A stretch of 64,000 bases of DNA, taken from positions 2,294,001 through 2,358,000 of the forward strand of contig JACAAK010000006.1 of assembly GCA_025093985.1 (NCBI GenBank), read 5' to 3'. Origin of the DNA: Calvatia gigantea (taxonomy: Eukaryota > Basidiomycota > Agaricomycetes > Agaricales > Lycoperdaceae). This document shows positions 35,939-47,887 of this stretch, piece by piece. The notes below the pieces were generated by a model. The model made no database searches. It saw only the letters and a list, made by a program, of their open reading frames with translations, and was not told where the DNA came from. The number at the start of each line of letters is the position of its first letter. The first letter of the stretch is position 1. The position numbers were made by a program, and so were the translations under genes.

Positions 35939-36239
35939 AGGTGCCCGCGTTGAATTGGCCATCACTTGCAGAGGGATGAGTGACTATTTCTCTCTAGTTG
36001 TATAGACTATTTCTGTGTTGTACGGATCCTTGTTCATTATCGGTCTTGTATGGTCCATATTTTAGTTTGTGTCATATGTATCATTGTCTATTTAACCTCT
36101 ATGTGTTATGACCCCGCAGAGCTGAGACATGAGCAACATTGCAAGGATATTGGGACTTTTCGTGGCTTCCTCCATCCATGTGAGGGATGACTTGGCGATC
36201 ATACTGTTATCTGATGGGTGCACGGGAATGCTAGTACTT

Positions 36240-36525
36240 CTACTTATTCCTTGTCCATTAGGCATGTTTGGCGCCAATGCGGAGCGAACTCATTCCCGGT
36301 AACTAGAATAAGGTTCGTATCTGATGTTGATGACACATCTCACCCTGATGCATCCCCTAGCAGAGGTATTCGCCAAGAGGCTACTCCAACTTCTTCTCTC
36401 ACATTTGCTTCTGCCCTCAAGGTTTTCCCGCTCTGAATCCTTATGTGGCGTCACACCATAATGACGGTTCTTCTGCCGAGACGAACGACTGCTTTTTGGA
36501 AAGTAGAAATCTTTCTCGGCTGTAC
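36240..36525 (+). repeat. P450 5'-flank repeat, copy 1
   Basis: Aligns with 39800-40060 and 47540-47780 in the same orientation: cgccaatgcggagcgaac, gaggtattcgccaagaggct, cacatttgcttctgccctc, tatgtggcgtcacaccataa and gagacgaacgactgcttttt. It lies just beyond the 3' end of the intact P450 (minus strand), not upstream of a P450 start. Confidence 0.7.
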
Positions 36526-36612
36526 TTTAGCTGGGCGAACTGAAAGTCCAGGACGAGCCAAAAAAGAAAGAAAAAAAACCCTGCGGAAACACAGTCTCCC
36601 TGTTCATGTCAC

Positions 36613-38808
36613 TCAAATAGTCTCGACTCCCATAAACTCTTGCAACAGTTTCTCCACATTTCTTCCTGAGCGAGGTGTAATCTTGCACGGAAATGGTTCG
36701 GGCGTCCTATCACAAACACCTAAGCGAAATGCAGCAAACGACATTGCACACTACTCACGAAGTTGCTGAGTGACCTGTGAAATGCAGGGGAGCATCAATA
36801 GATTTCCCTTTCTCATCAATTTCGGGTGAGATGTTGAATAAAGACAGTAGGCAAATAGCAGCGAGACGATATCCCAGCAGCCCTACGTCGGAGCCCGGAC
36901 AAATTCTGGGGAAACCGATGAATATTGGTTGAGTCAATTACACGTTGGGGGTGCCATCACCTTCGACCGAAACCGAAGAGAGCGATATCTTCGGGGTCCG
37001 CTGTTTCAGAAACCAGCTTTCCGTTGCGAATAAACCTTTCGGGAATAAAATCCTGAGGATTGGGGAAGGTTTCTTCATCCCGGAGGATTGAACTATACCA
37101 TTGAGTCGTTTGATCCCAAATTCCCAGTGCTCGTTATTTCCCCAATGCTTACTAGGCATTTCCGATCACCACGCTGCCTTTCGGGATCAGATATCCCTCG
37201 TATACGTTGTCGTCATCCAGGAAGTGAGGAATAGCTGTATGGCGTTGTTAATTGGCAGGCAAATTTGTTCTTAGTTAGGGTGTTCTTGCCGGTTGGTGAA
37301 ACAACATGCCACCTGGGATGGGGGTGGTAAACCATAGTCGGACTCGATTCTGCATATCACTTACCTCAAAGCCTCCTTCATGACTGCGGATACAAAAGGT
37401 AATTGCCCAATATCCGAAAATTCCGGCAGGCGGTCAGGCCCGATCACAGAGTCCACCTCCTCTTGCGCCCGACGCTGAACCTCCGGGAACTTGAGCATGG
37501 CCAGAATAAAGGTTAAGATACATGCCACGATGGTTTCAGAAGCCGCTGATGGGAACAAGTTAGTACCAATACAACATAGGCCACATTAAGCGATCTTTAT
37601 GAATGTATACCAATGTAAACAACTGAAGCCGTTTCTTGAACCATCCGAAGTCGATGTGCATAATCACTCGAGCTCTCATCATATTGCGCCAACGAGGCTG
37701 AAACAAACGAGGGTTTTGCGGTTCCATCAAGCTGAGGTTGAGAAAAGGTATTGAGATTCAATTCAGCAAAGGGTGAGATCACGTCGTACCATCGCTTTGC
37801 TGGCCGCATCAAAAGGTTTCATCACCGAGTCCTTCATAAGAGTTCTCCATATTTTAGCATCCTGCTTGAACCTTGCTCCAGGCATCCACGATGGAGCGTG
37901 TTTCAACCAAGGCAAGATATCAACCAGATATCTCCCTGACTGCCCCAAACCCGCAGTGATCGTGAAGCATTCCTCTACCATTCGAACCCATGGATCTCCA
38001 TTTGGGCGTATTGGAAAACCATAGGTTATCGACATGGCAAAGCCGCCGAAGCATCTGCGAGGGGAGGAATTTTAGGGAGATTGACGGGAGACATGATATA
38101 TATGGTTTCCCTCGCCTTACTCATGCAAATGTGGTCGGTAATTCTGAGGCGATTGTAGGATATTGGGAAGGAGACTTTTCCTCACGAAAGCTTCGATTCT
38201 TTCTTCAACGATGGGCATATGTTTTGGAGAGAAATATCGGAGGAAGAGTTTGCGTTGGTCTCGCCAGACATCACCGTAAGGGAGGAACGCGAAGAAGTGG
38301 TTCAAGTCCACCCTGCCCACATTGAGTGAGTATATTCATACGATAAGGGGATAATTAATTCATCTCCTACAGATCATGTAACATCGTCAGATGGGGTCTG
38401 GTGGTTCATCAGTGAGTGGGTCAAATGCGCAAGGTGATACTAACCGGCTTGAATAGATAGTAGAACGCTTGTTAAGTAAGTCCTGAGCGGTTTTGAGATT
38501 GTTTAGAATGACAATCGGCTGGCCAAAGGCTTCAAGGTATAGGATGTGTGTATCTGTGATTGGCTTGGATGTCAGGGGTACGTCACAAAGATGGGATCTA
38601 GGGGACCAAGGGACATCTTACTGAGCTTCCTTGCCATTGCGTCGTAGTATTTGTACGCAAACGAAGTCGGGATAGAAAGGGCGTTGCCCATCAATGGCCA
38701 TCTCCTGGGGCCGGGAGGAAGAGGAAGCTGAGCTCGATGGCGGTAACGGTAATAGCGGTGTATGATCAAGCAAAGGACCAAGACCAGGATGTCTTGCAGG
38801 TGCAACAT
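36613..38808 (-). CDS. Cytochrome P450 (CypX-type, O-methylsterigmatocystin-oxidoreductase-like), apparently intact
   Basis: Membrane-anchored heme monooxygenase, substrate unknown. The start MLHLQDILVLVLCLIIHRYY is a signal anchor, followed by the proline hinge LPLPPGPRRWPLMGN. Reading about ten exons, all joins keep frame: the C-helix region HDLVDLNHFFAFLPYGDVWR is created by a GTAGGA...GGGCAG intron; the I-helix is AASETIVACILTF; ExxR is KEALRWH; PERF is FIPERF; the heme loop is FGFGRRICPG, split by an intron before ICPG. The C-terminus CKITPRSGRNVEKLLQEFMG ends with TGA at 36613-36615. One intron (37235-37289, 55 nt) has a GC-AG end where the paralogue has GT-AG. About 520 residues, normal for the family. 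Only intact member of the four P450 loci here. Confidence 0.85.
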
Positions 38809-39629
38809 TCCAAATCAGTCTCAAAACATCTCAGTTTTCGACTTCATACTTATATATAACTGACACTCCGCGTTCTCGTGGTCGTTTCTCAAGGAGGCGG
38901 TCACAGGGGGACATAATCATTTCTTTTTCTGTCCTTTCCATCTCACGACGCGGTGGCTCACCTCAACACACAAGAAGCACCTTCGCAGCGCAATGTCTGA
39001 TCAAGAATTCTGAGCGGGAGCAGGTCGAAGTAGAAGCAAATGTGGGAAAGGGTACTTACTATCAGTGCGGTTCCTTGGCGAACTCCCCATCAGGAAGGAG
39101 ACTCTCCATTGGCTCAGTTATTGGGAGTAATTTCATCTTCATATACAAGACAGAACTGTAGATCAAATAAAAGGGGACCACACCAGAATACGTGACTTAC
39201 ATTGGCAACGTCGAGAATCTCCAGCTGTGAACCGCAAGTTGTGAGGTACATTGCGGTGTATTCTTGTCGCAGCGATCACAAGCACGGAAACAGAGATATT
39301 ACCCTACAATCAAATGACGAAACTACACGAACCGAACCAATGCACAATGAAAGTCATTATCGAACGGAATTGGATACAAAGCCCTGGGGTTTTAGCGAGT
39401 ATTCCGCCAAAATACAGAGACGACTGACAAGTAAATGGTCTCACATATAATCGGAGTCTCGCGCTGCCCAAAGGGCGTACATAATGCATTTCCCCAGGGT
39501 GTGGATACAGCCTCGCAAAAGCACACCCAGCAAAGTAGAAGGGCTAATTTGGTTAACCACAGCCGCCCAAGCTCCGCCGGAGAAAATGGAGAAGAAAATA
39601 AATTGAGATATCAGCAAGCTTCGATTTGT
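38809..39629. other. 5' flank of the intact P450 and intergenic sequence
   Basis: About 820 bases with no recognised gene or repeat. Confidence 0.4.
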
Positions 39630-40170
39630 GATATCAGGGCACACCTAGAATCAACAGATGATTAGTTAGGGCAGTCGTGGCACATGTAATTTTGTGGAAG
39701 CCTATCTTATCGGAACTCGAACAAAAATAACATGGGTGTGCCATCCTCGGACCTGTGCATTCAGCCGGTCTCACGACTAACAACTTTGAGTGCCCCTGTT
39801 GATCGACTTTCACTCCTAATCCACGCCAGTACGAAACGAAGTTATTCCTGGTAACCGAACTGAGGCTCGTATCCAATGCCGATCACGCACCCCACCGTGA
39901 CGCCCCCTCCTAATAGAGGTGTTCGCTGAAGAACCACTCCAGCTTCTTCTCTCACGTTTGCTTCTGCCTTCGTTCTCCTCCCGCTCTGAATTCTTTATGT
40001 GGCGTTGGACCACGGTGGTGGTTCTTATGCCAAGATGAGTCACTGCTTTTTAAGAAGGAAAAAACAACTTAAGCTTCTGTGACTGTTCTCCTAATAAAGG
40101 ATCATGACACACCAAAGCCTGAAGCTTCAAGCTTCGGCTATACCACGTTGAAGAATGACACACGGTGCAG
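39630..40170 (+). repeat. P450 5'-flank repeat, copy 2 (orphan, no P450 follows)
   Basis: Aligns along about 500 bases with 47350-47860, the sequence directly upstream of the full P450 copy. Landmarks in order: cctatcttatcggaactcga, ttattcctggtaaccgaact, gtgttcgctgaagaaccac, tatgtggcgttgg, aaggatcatgacacaccaaa and gcctgaagc. At about 40170 the similarity stops, short of where the P450 ATG would be. Sequence beyond belongs to another remnant. Confidence 0.75.
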
Positions 40171-40960
40171 GAGTGACGGCTGTCATCATTAGGGATATAT
40201 GTCTGGAGGTTCTGTGTCATGTAGGGCGTCAGGGTGGACAATTGACGATTGACGATTACCACTGGGGTATCCAGCGCGACTTCCTCACATTCAAGTGCTC
40301 AGAGGAAAGGTAGTCGGTAAAAATGAGAATTGAAACGCGCCTCGAGAAACTCCCTCATACCCACCCGAACCTCGACATTGGCCTGAATGCCAAACAACGC
40401 ATCACTGGTGCATTTGTATTCGCCTTCATAAATTCCACGTCGTACACTGCATGCGTCCAAGGGCACGTCAAAGACCAAGGGCGCAATACCCACCTCCCCC
40501 GGGAGTAATGTATAATCCGGGCCTTGTACGGCGCAATCAGTAGCATTCCCGAATTTTGCAGTGGCTCTGCCGGTTTAGCACTTGAAAGCTGAACAAGGGG
40601 ACAATGGAGTGAGGAAGTCAAGCTCAAATTCCGTCAACTTTCCAGTCGAAATTCACAGTCGAGAGGTAATGACACGCACTACTCCAACTGCTGAATTTGC
40701 TGGCCCCGAACAGCCTCCTGCCACATCTGCAATTTGGCAGTCTCATGTACTGGGAAGCCGTAGATCTTGGGTCTGTATCGCCTAGCTTGCGATTCGGCTT
40801 CCATGGCACCAAACTATTTTCCACCGCCTTCATTGAGCTCGGGTTCTTCTCCCGCTCGACGACCCCCCAGCCTGCCCGCATCTCCATCTCCCCCTCCGGC
40901 CCCTGCTCCCCCCCCCGCGCCCGCACCTGCTACACCACCACCAACCAAGGGACACTGAGA
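40171..40960 (-). other. Possible truncated spliced gene, unrecognised
   Basis: On the minus strand, a reading from about 40540 gives DYTLLPGEVGIAPLVFDVPL and RRGIYEGEYKCTSDALFGIQ, then a possible GTGGGT...GTGAG intron and EVALDTPVVIVN. The pattern faintly recalls arrestin-like sandwich domains, but I would not name it. It runs straight into the orphan P450 flank repeat, which looks as if it cut the gene. Upstream (40620-40960) a Pro/Ala-rich stretch exists in the opposite strand's frames; I cannot place a start. Confidence 0.25.
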
Positions 40961-41500
40961 TGAAAGTCCCCCCAGTTTCAAAATCTGACCAGTGAGGAAG
41001 AACGTGATGTGGTCGTTAGTGGTAGGAGAGGACTCATAAAATAGGAGAGTCTGCTCGCAGTCTGTTGACTTGCACCGCTAAGGTTCAAAAAGGCAGCACG
41101 TGACGTGGGTGAGTGAAGGCATGCTTGGAATATCCCGGTTTACCTGTGATTGGGGACAAGGAGGGACCTAGGGAGGGACCTGTTGAGGAGATGTAATGTT
41201 TGTGATTGATGGTTTGACACTGAATCAAAGAAGAAATCAGCACTAGAATAATGACGTGAACTTCGACTTACTCGAGGAGTGCTGCTTAAGGCCAAAATTC
41301 GGGAGTGACAGGGGAGACTTGGTAAGCAGTAGTACTGTATATGGGCCACAAGATGCTGGGCTAGGAATCACAGGGACAGATCTTCGTCAAGTTGACTCAT
41401 CCAACTGCCTTTGGAAGAACAGAAGCTGGTTGGTGCAAATAAAAAAGTTGTGTTCATGCATTGTTTACGAGTTCACTGTGAGCCAGGTGGGGTGGGGCGT
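40961..41500. other. Intergenic
   Basis: About 540 bases with normal CpG content; nothing recognised. Confidence 0.4.
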
Positions 41501-41706
41501 GGTTGTGGCTTACTCAAACTAGGTTAGAGGTCTGTTAAACAAACAGCAAAGAAAAAAAAGCCAGCCTATGCCCATCAAAAATCCAAGAGGCCACAGACTG
41601 GTACCTTCTTCAGGGTCATAAGACTTCCCCTGCTTACATAAATCTAACTCTTGAGCCAACATAATTTTCCAAAGGCTTACCAACAACAAACTGGTTGTCT
41701 GAGACC

Positions 41707-43492
41707 CATCTGAAGACATGAGAATGAGAAGTGTTACTAAAAATATTCTCCATGAACTGCTTGGAGATATATTTCTCCTTTTTGACATATACTTTGAGCA
41801 AATAGATCCCTAACCCCTCTCACTCTCAGCTCACAAGTGCCTGTGGAAGATGGAGAGACATTGTCATTTCCAATCCAAGATTATGGTCCACTATCATTCT
41901 CAAAGAGCCTAATTTTAAACTCCCCACCATTCCTTTCCTCTGGCTTTGCATTGAATGATCAAGAAATCTCCTGTTATCCATCTATTTGATAGGTGCATTT
42001 GAAGACTCCATATGGTTACATTTGCCTAAGTTCAACCTTGTCCAAATTGTTAGTGTGAAATATGTCACTGGAGGTCATACTCCTTGATACACTGGCTGAG
42101 TTGCATTTTGATTTACCCTCTGTCTGCCAACTACCATCCATTAAAATTTGCATTGATGAGCAAGACCTGGACATGGATGAGGCTCTATACACTTTCTACA
42201 CTTGGCTTGCCAATTTGCATGCTCTCATGGAAATGAGCATTTGTGTTGTAGATATGTTCTATGGAGGTCCTTGGGGACACCTGCATGCAATCCTTACATC
42301 CACACAGATAGTGGAGTCCTGGATGAGATGGACTTGTCTGGAATTGAGCTCCAACATGATCTGGCACAATGTGGTGTTTTTTTTTTCAAACACTACTTTC
42401 AAGCAAAAGTGATACACTTAAAGCTTCACCAACCTGATGATGATTTCATGGATTCCACTATTGGCCCTCTACTCCCCATCCAGGAACCATTTCATGCTGT
42501 CTAAAATACTCTTTGTGCTCTATGTTTAAACTTCACACTCTTCACAGAAGTCTTTTCCTCCTTAATTAACACCCTCACTTTCCTATACCTTGAAGTTTTT
42601 CACTACCAGGATTCTGGCACTCTAGACCCAGATGCCAATGGCACTAATAAAAAGTCTTACTGAAATAACTTTCTGAAGATAGTTTCCTGTTCCCTGAATC
42701 TACCAGTTCTCATTGTGAACCACTTAAGTTTTGGATAAAAGGAACTTATGGGATTTATCTCATATTCCACCATCACTAGAATTCCAACAGTACAGATGCT
42801 AATCAAAGTTGGGAAGCTTAAAGATAATTCTGTCTTGAACCTTAGTGTTGTGAACTTTTGCCTATTCTTACTCACTCCATACCTATCTGCATTCTACTGC
42901 ATCTTGTACCTGTTTCATCTATTCCAGCCCAGCGATCTCTGAGTATTGACTCACAGTAACTACTATACCATTATCATCAGACATTTCATGTAGTTACCTC
43001 CATCCATTCAACTGGGTGTCTATTGTATTTAAGCATACATACATACTCCTGTATTCAGTATGCTTAACCATCTCTTGTTCTCTTCCCTTACTCACCCTCA
43101 AGTCTTAGCCTAAGTTGCAGCCTGAGGTTTACTCAGACTAAGGTCATAACACTTAGGGATAATTTGACTTTAGAGCTTGAGGATAATCCCCTTTTGGAGC
43201 TTGAGAATAATTCCCTTTCAGAAGTTGAGGATAATTCTGTCTCAGAGTATAACAGCAGAGAATTCCATATAGATCATAAGAATCCAGAGAATGCCTCTGA
43301 GGACAATAATTGGCAATTCTATGTGGATATTGTGAATTAAGGTCCAGGTAATCTAGTATAAGCAGTACTCTTAGAGAAGGAACAGAATTTCATTGTAGGA
43401 TAGGTGAAGAAATGGATAGCCTTTAGAAAATTCAAGGAAGTGGAGAAATTGGCTGATGGTAGGTTTGGGCTCTATCTTGTCTTAGAATAGGC
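41707..43492 (+). pseudogene. Class I F-box relic, CpG-decayed copy A
   Basis: Aligns collinearly with F-box 2 (8208-9765, read on its coding strand). For example, 41817 onward (ctctcactctcagctcac) corresponds to ctctcgctctcggctcacg there, and 41930-41945 keeps the identical ccattcctttcctc. Coding pieces such as VCQLPSIKICIDEQDLDMDE (42062-42412) and STITRIPTVQ (42766) are still legible. The 3' end near 43340-43490 matches the conserved C-terminus, followed by the class I flank. Almost all differences at former CpG sites are TG or CA. Several stops; dead. Confidence 0.85.
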
Positions 43493-43619
43493 TTTGTATC
43501 CTTTGGTCTGGTATTTATACCTGCCAATTGTACTATGGAATGTTCTGATACTTTTTGAGGGTAACTACTTGTCTAGGATATTATTAGTTCAGAATAGGAC
43601 AGCTCTTGGGGGCTATCAA

Positions 43620-43850
43620 AATGATCCAAAGTTGCTCTTTTCCACTCTACTAATCCCATCCATATCACTAAGACCTCAATTTGATGACTTTCTTCACCTC
43701 AACAATTCTTCCCTATTTTCCTACTATTGCTGCATCCTATATTTTTCAGTGTCCAATATTGTGCACAGTCCTAGCTAATTACTATGTAGGTTTTCCAAAA
43801 ATCATTCAATTTACATTCCTTTCCCAATATCCTATGTCATCTAAGAATTG
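43620..43850 (-). repeat. Class I F-box flank repeat, copy 4 (CpG-decayed)
   Basis: Reverse complement of the flank at 7885-8150. The segment tgcatcctatatttttcagtg at 43730 matches, on the other strand, cactgaaaaatataggatgca, against caccgaaaaatacaggacgca at 8022. It sits in the same place relative to the F-box 3' end as at copy 2, so the duplicated unit included the flank. Confidence 0.65.
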
Positions 43851-44465
43851 GTTAATACCATTAAATAAGTCTGCTTAGTGAAAACATTGGTTAGATGGCT
43901 AAACATGAGGCTAGCAATGTTTAATATGTTCTAAAGATTATTAGGTGGATAATGGACATTGACAAATTAGAATAATCCTATACTACATAGGCTCCAAGTT
44001 AGGTAGGGAATAAAAATTTTATATATGCTGAGTTGTGAAAGTTAAGGTATATTCCTGGAAAGATAAATTGAAAGTGGATACCTATCTATCACAATGACAT
44101 CTCTTCCATGAGGGAGCAAGTAGGAGTTAAGAGGGGAATAGATATTAAATTGAATATAGGGTATGGGAGGATGTGACAAATAGTTCATCATACTGCTAAT
44201 AGTTTGGAAGAGCATTGAGGGGAGACTTGGCTGCAATAGCTAGTAGGTTTTTACTACAATATTGAGAAAAAAGCTGTCCATGCCCTTTTTTGTCACTATC
44301 TATGTTGCTAGGAGTACAGTACAAAAAGAGTGCAGTAAGTAGGTGAAATTCAAAGGACAAGCTCTTGCTTACATAAGCCAAACTCACTGGATTTGTAAAT
44401 TTCCACAAGGAAGCCTACTAACTGGCAACAACCTAATTATCTGAAACTCATCTGAAAGAGTCAGA

Positions 44466-45835
44466 TGAAAAGTATTACTGAAAATATTCCCTATAAACTC
44501 CTTAGGGATATATTTCTCCTTGCATTGACATACATTTCAAGTAAATGGCCTATTTGTAACCTTTATATCTCTTACTCTTAGCTTATTGGTGTCTGGAAGA
44601 TAAAGAGATATCACTATTTCTGATCCTAAGGCTATGGACTACTATCATTCTCAAAGAGCCTGATTACAAACTTCCCACTATTTCTTTTCTATGGCTCTAC
44701 ATTAAACAATCAAGAAATCTTCTGCTATCTATCTATTTGATGGGTATGTTCAAAGACTACATATAGTTATACTCACCTATGTTCAGCTTCATCCAGATTG
44801 TTGGTGTTGAAATCCATTACTGGAAGTTGTTCATATTTACAGCCTATAACTACACATTTACACCCCTCAAGACACTGGTTAGACTGTATTTTGATTTTCT
44901 CTCTGCCTGCCAACTACAATCTATCAAAATCGATATTGACAAACATAACCTAGACTTTAACATGGACCTGTACATTGATACAGACCTGCACAGTTTCTAT
45001 TCTAGATTTGTTGATCTATCTACTCTCAAGAAAGTGAGTATTTGTACCAAGGCTATATTTAATGTAGGATTCTGGAAATGCTAGCATGTGATTCTTATAT
45101 CTATACAGATAGTAGAATCCTGGACATGATGGACTCATCTGGAATTGACCTCTAATGTGATCTGGCAAGATGTGGTAGTTTTTTTTGGGTGCTGCTCTTA
45201 TGTTAAAGTGATGTACTTAAAACTTTGCCAACTTGTCAATAATTATGATGCCCTATATTCTATCCAGAGACCTATTTCATACCATCCAAAATACTCTTTG
45301 TGCTCTACATCTTAATTTCTCATTCTTTACAGAAGTTTTTCTCTCCTTAATCAATGCTTTCAGCCTTCTACATCTTAAGGTTTTTCAATATGAGGATTCT
45401 AGGATCCTGGACTCAGCAGTTGATGGCACTAATAAAGTAGTCTCACTGAAACAACTTTCTTAAGATGATTTTCTACTCCCTATATTTGCAGGTCCTCATT
45501 GTAGATCACTTGCATGTTAAGCAAGAAGAACTTTTGAAATTTGTCTTATATTCTACCATCACTAGGATTCCAATAGTACAGATGTTGATTGGCATTGGTA
45601 GGCTACTGAAGCAATACACTGGACAGGAATTTGAGGAAATTAGTATAGATCTTGTAAATTGAGGTCTAAATAGCCCCATATAAACAGTACTCTTTGAGGG
45701 GGCATGGGGTTTTCTTGTAGGATGGATGGAGGAATAGATAGCATTCAGGGAATTTGAGGGAGTTAGGAAACTGGCTGATAGTGGATTTAGGCTCTACTCT
45801 GTCCTAGAGCATGCTTTATGCCATTTGAACTGGAA
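44466..45835 (+). pseudogene. Class I F-box relic, CpG-decayed copy B
   Basis: A tandem neighbour of copy A, about 2.75 kb downstream in the same orientation. Shared landmarks: actgaaaatattccctataa / actaaaaatattctccatga near the start, actatcattctcaaagagcc (identical at 41891 and 44641), the peptide ACQLQSIKIDIDKHNLDFNM (44890-44960), and the STITRIPIVQ block at 45557. The C-terminal part near 45700-45830 is also legible. It has more stops and gaps than copy A. Confidence 0.8.
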
Positions 45836-45954
45836 GCTACATCTGTTGGTTAGCATTTATCATTAAGTAAATATCAGGACATCCCCATTGTTGTGACTAG
45901 ATATCCCATAGTAATGTAATCATAGAAAATTTAATTGACCAGATGGGAGAATCA

Positions 45955-47095
45955 AACCCTGGTGATATGTTATTGCATTTGCTAGTAAAAATACCTTGAT
46001 TAGTAAAACCAGTTTCCCTAAGATCAACAACACTACCTAGCTATTCCCCATTTCTTGGATAAAGATGACATATATAAGAAATATCAGACTCTGAAAGGTA
46101 CTATAGTGATTGGAAACTGCCAGTAAGTCTTAGGGAGCACTGGGAATTTAAGACTAATGACCCAATATTATTGGTATAGCTCAATACTCCAGGATGAAGA
46201 AATATTCCACATCCCAAAGAATTTATCCCCAAAAGGGTTCTTATGATGGAAAACTGGTCTTTGATATGATTGACCCTGAAGATATTGCTGTTTTCAGTTT
46301 TGGCCAAAGGTATGTGCACTGGGTAGTGACTGTGGCAGAACTGATTTTGGATCAGTTCTACCAGCAGAATAGCAGAATGGCAATTACCAGAGGTGGCAAG
46401 TGCTGGCAGAGCTTGACCAATAATCAATGCTGTTTTACTATACACTGCCTATATTACTGCTCATGACTTGCATTCTCCCAGTCCTATTGGCTGCCAACAG
46501 GTCTACTGTTGCCTACTCTTATCCCTTTAATGAAAAATACAGTGCTCCCTACTCTAGCTAGGGCACTATACCCTTCTTGAGATTCAATATCATCAACTGA
46601 TCAGAGTACCAATTCAATCCAGGCAAAATCTAGCACAGAGATTGGAAAGGGCTGTCTTTCTACCATCTTTACAAATGAAGTCCAAGAAAACTTTGTTTTT
46701 GTGCATTTAACCTCTGGGTTTTGGTCCTTTAACCCATTATTCTACCACTCTCTGCCCATAGGCATTTGCCATCTGCCCAGTTGCCAGTTCTGCCACCTAA
46801 CTATAGGCAAAACAGCAAGCTATTAGCCAACAACACTAGTTATTGCCTTACTGCTGTCTGCCTAATATTGTTATTCAACATCTCACCCGAATTGTTTGAG
46901 GATGGGAAGCCAATTGATGCCCATGCATTTTATGGATAATTCTGGGGCTTCATGAGTATATGCAATATTGTAGGTCCATTTTACTTAGATATCTTGGATA
47001 GAAAGCCCAAACCATTTCTGTGTAAGATTACACCTCGTTTGGATAGAAATGTGGAAAGATTGCTACAAGAGTGTATGGGAGTCAAGACTGTCTGA
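45955..47095 (+). pseudogene. P450 3'-part relic, CpG-decayed
   Basis: Aligns with 49390-50061 of the full copy. Landmarks: ggtactatagtgattggaaa (46097; ggtagtgtagtgattggaaa at 49492); the PERF-to-heme exon with GKLVFDMIDPEDIAVFSFGQ (46250-46310), where GRR has become GQR; and the last exon caagagtgtatgggagtcaa with a TGA at 47093. The 5' exons are absent. Between 46440 and 46880 lies unaligned sequence. All but two CpGs are gone. Confidence 0.75.
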
Positions 47096-47349
47096 ATAAT
47101 GTGATTGTAGATTGTGTTTCCACATGTTGAAGTTGTCCTAGATTCCAGTACATGCTGTTAAAGTACAACCCAAAAGTCAATGATAACCACTATCCTGTCT
47201 TCTCCATGCAGTCATGATCAAGTGTCATGGCCAACTCGGTTAGCCACGATTGCACAAGGTTCTATTGAAGAGGAAGGAAGGAAAGAAGCCAAGAAATCAG
47301 GACCCAGTGGTTCAATATTCAGCGAGTTTTAATTTGTAATACCGAGCAC

Positions 47350-47860
47350 ATTTTAGGATCAACAGACAACCAGTTAAAGCGAACGTCGTGTGTGCAATTC
47401 CTTGGCAGTCTATCTTATCAGAACCCAGATAAAAATAAAACGAACATGCTGTCCTTGGCCATGTATAGTATTCTGTCGATCCCACGACTCTCAATTTTCG
47501 ATGGGCGCATTGATAGACTTCTGCTCCTCGTCCAGGTATGTACGGCGCCAATCCGAAACCAAGATATTCCAGGAAACCAAGCTAAGGGCCATATTCGATG
47601 CCGATGACACATCTCACTTGATACCCCCTTCCTATAGAGTATTCGCCGAAGAACTCCATCTTCTTCTCTCACATTCGCTTCTACCCTTAATCCCCCTTCT
47701 GGGACCTTTACACGTGGCGTTGCGTTAGAATAGCGGTTCCTTTGCCGAGATGAGTCAACGCTCTTTGGAAAGTAGAAACAACTTATGCTCCTGTGACCGT
47801 TCTCCCGATAAAGGATCATGGTGCACCAAAGCCTGAAGCATCAGCTATATAAAGTTGGAG
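47350..47860 (+). repeat. P450 5'-flank repeat, copy 3 (in front of the full P450 copy)
   Basis: Direct upstream region of the P450 at 47888. It probably is that gene's original promoter, of which copies exist at 39630-40170 and 36240-36525. It contains aaggatcatggtgcaccaaa and gcctgaagc near the gene start. Confidence 0.7.
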
Positions 47861-47887
47861 AATGAGATACTTTGCCACCCACGCAGA

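Larger units (their letters stand above)
41501..47226. other. CpG-depleted, AT-rich block of 5.7 kb
   Basis: Reading every line of 41521-47220, I find four CG dinucleotides (near 42933, 44931, 46888 and 47034), while the sequence on both sides has several per 60 bases. Where the block aligns to living paralogues, CG is replaced by TG or CA, while other C and G are mostly kept. The edges are sharp (CG-containing up to 41498 and again from 47236). The block contains two F-box relics and one P450 relic. Interpreted as former CpG methylation followed by deamination. Confidence 0.85.
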
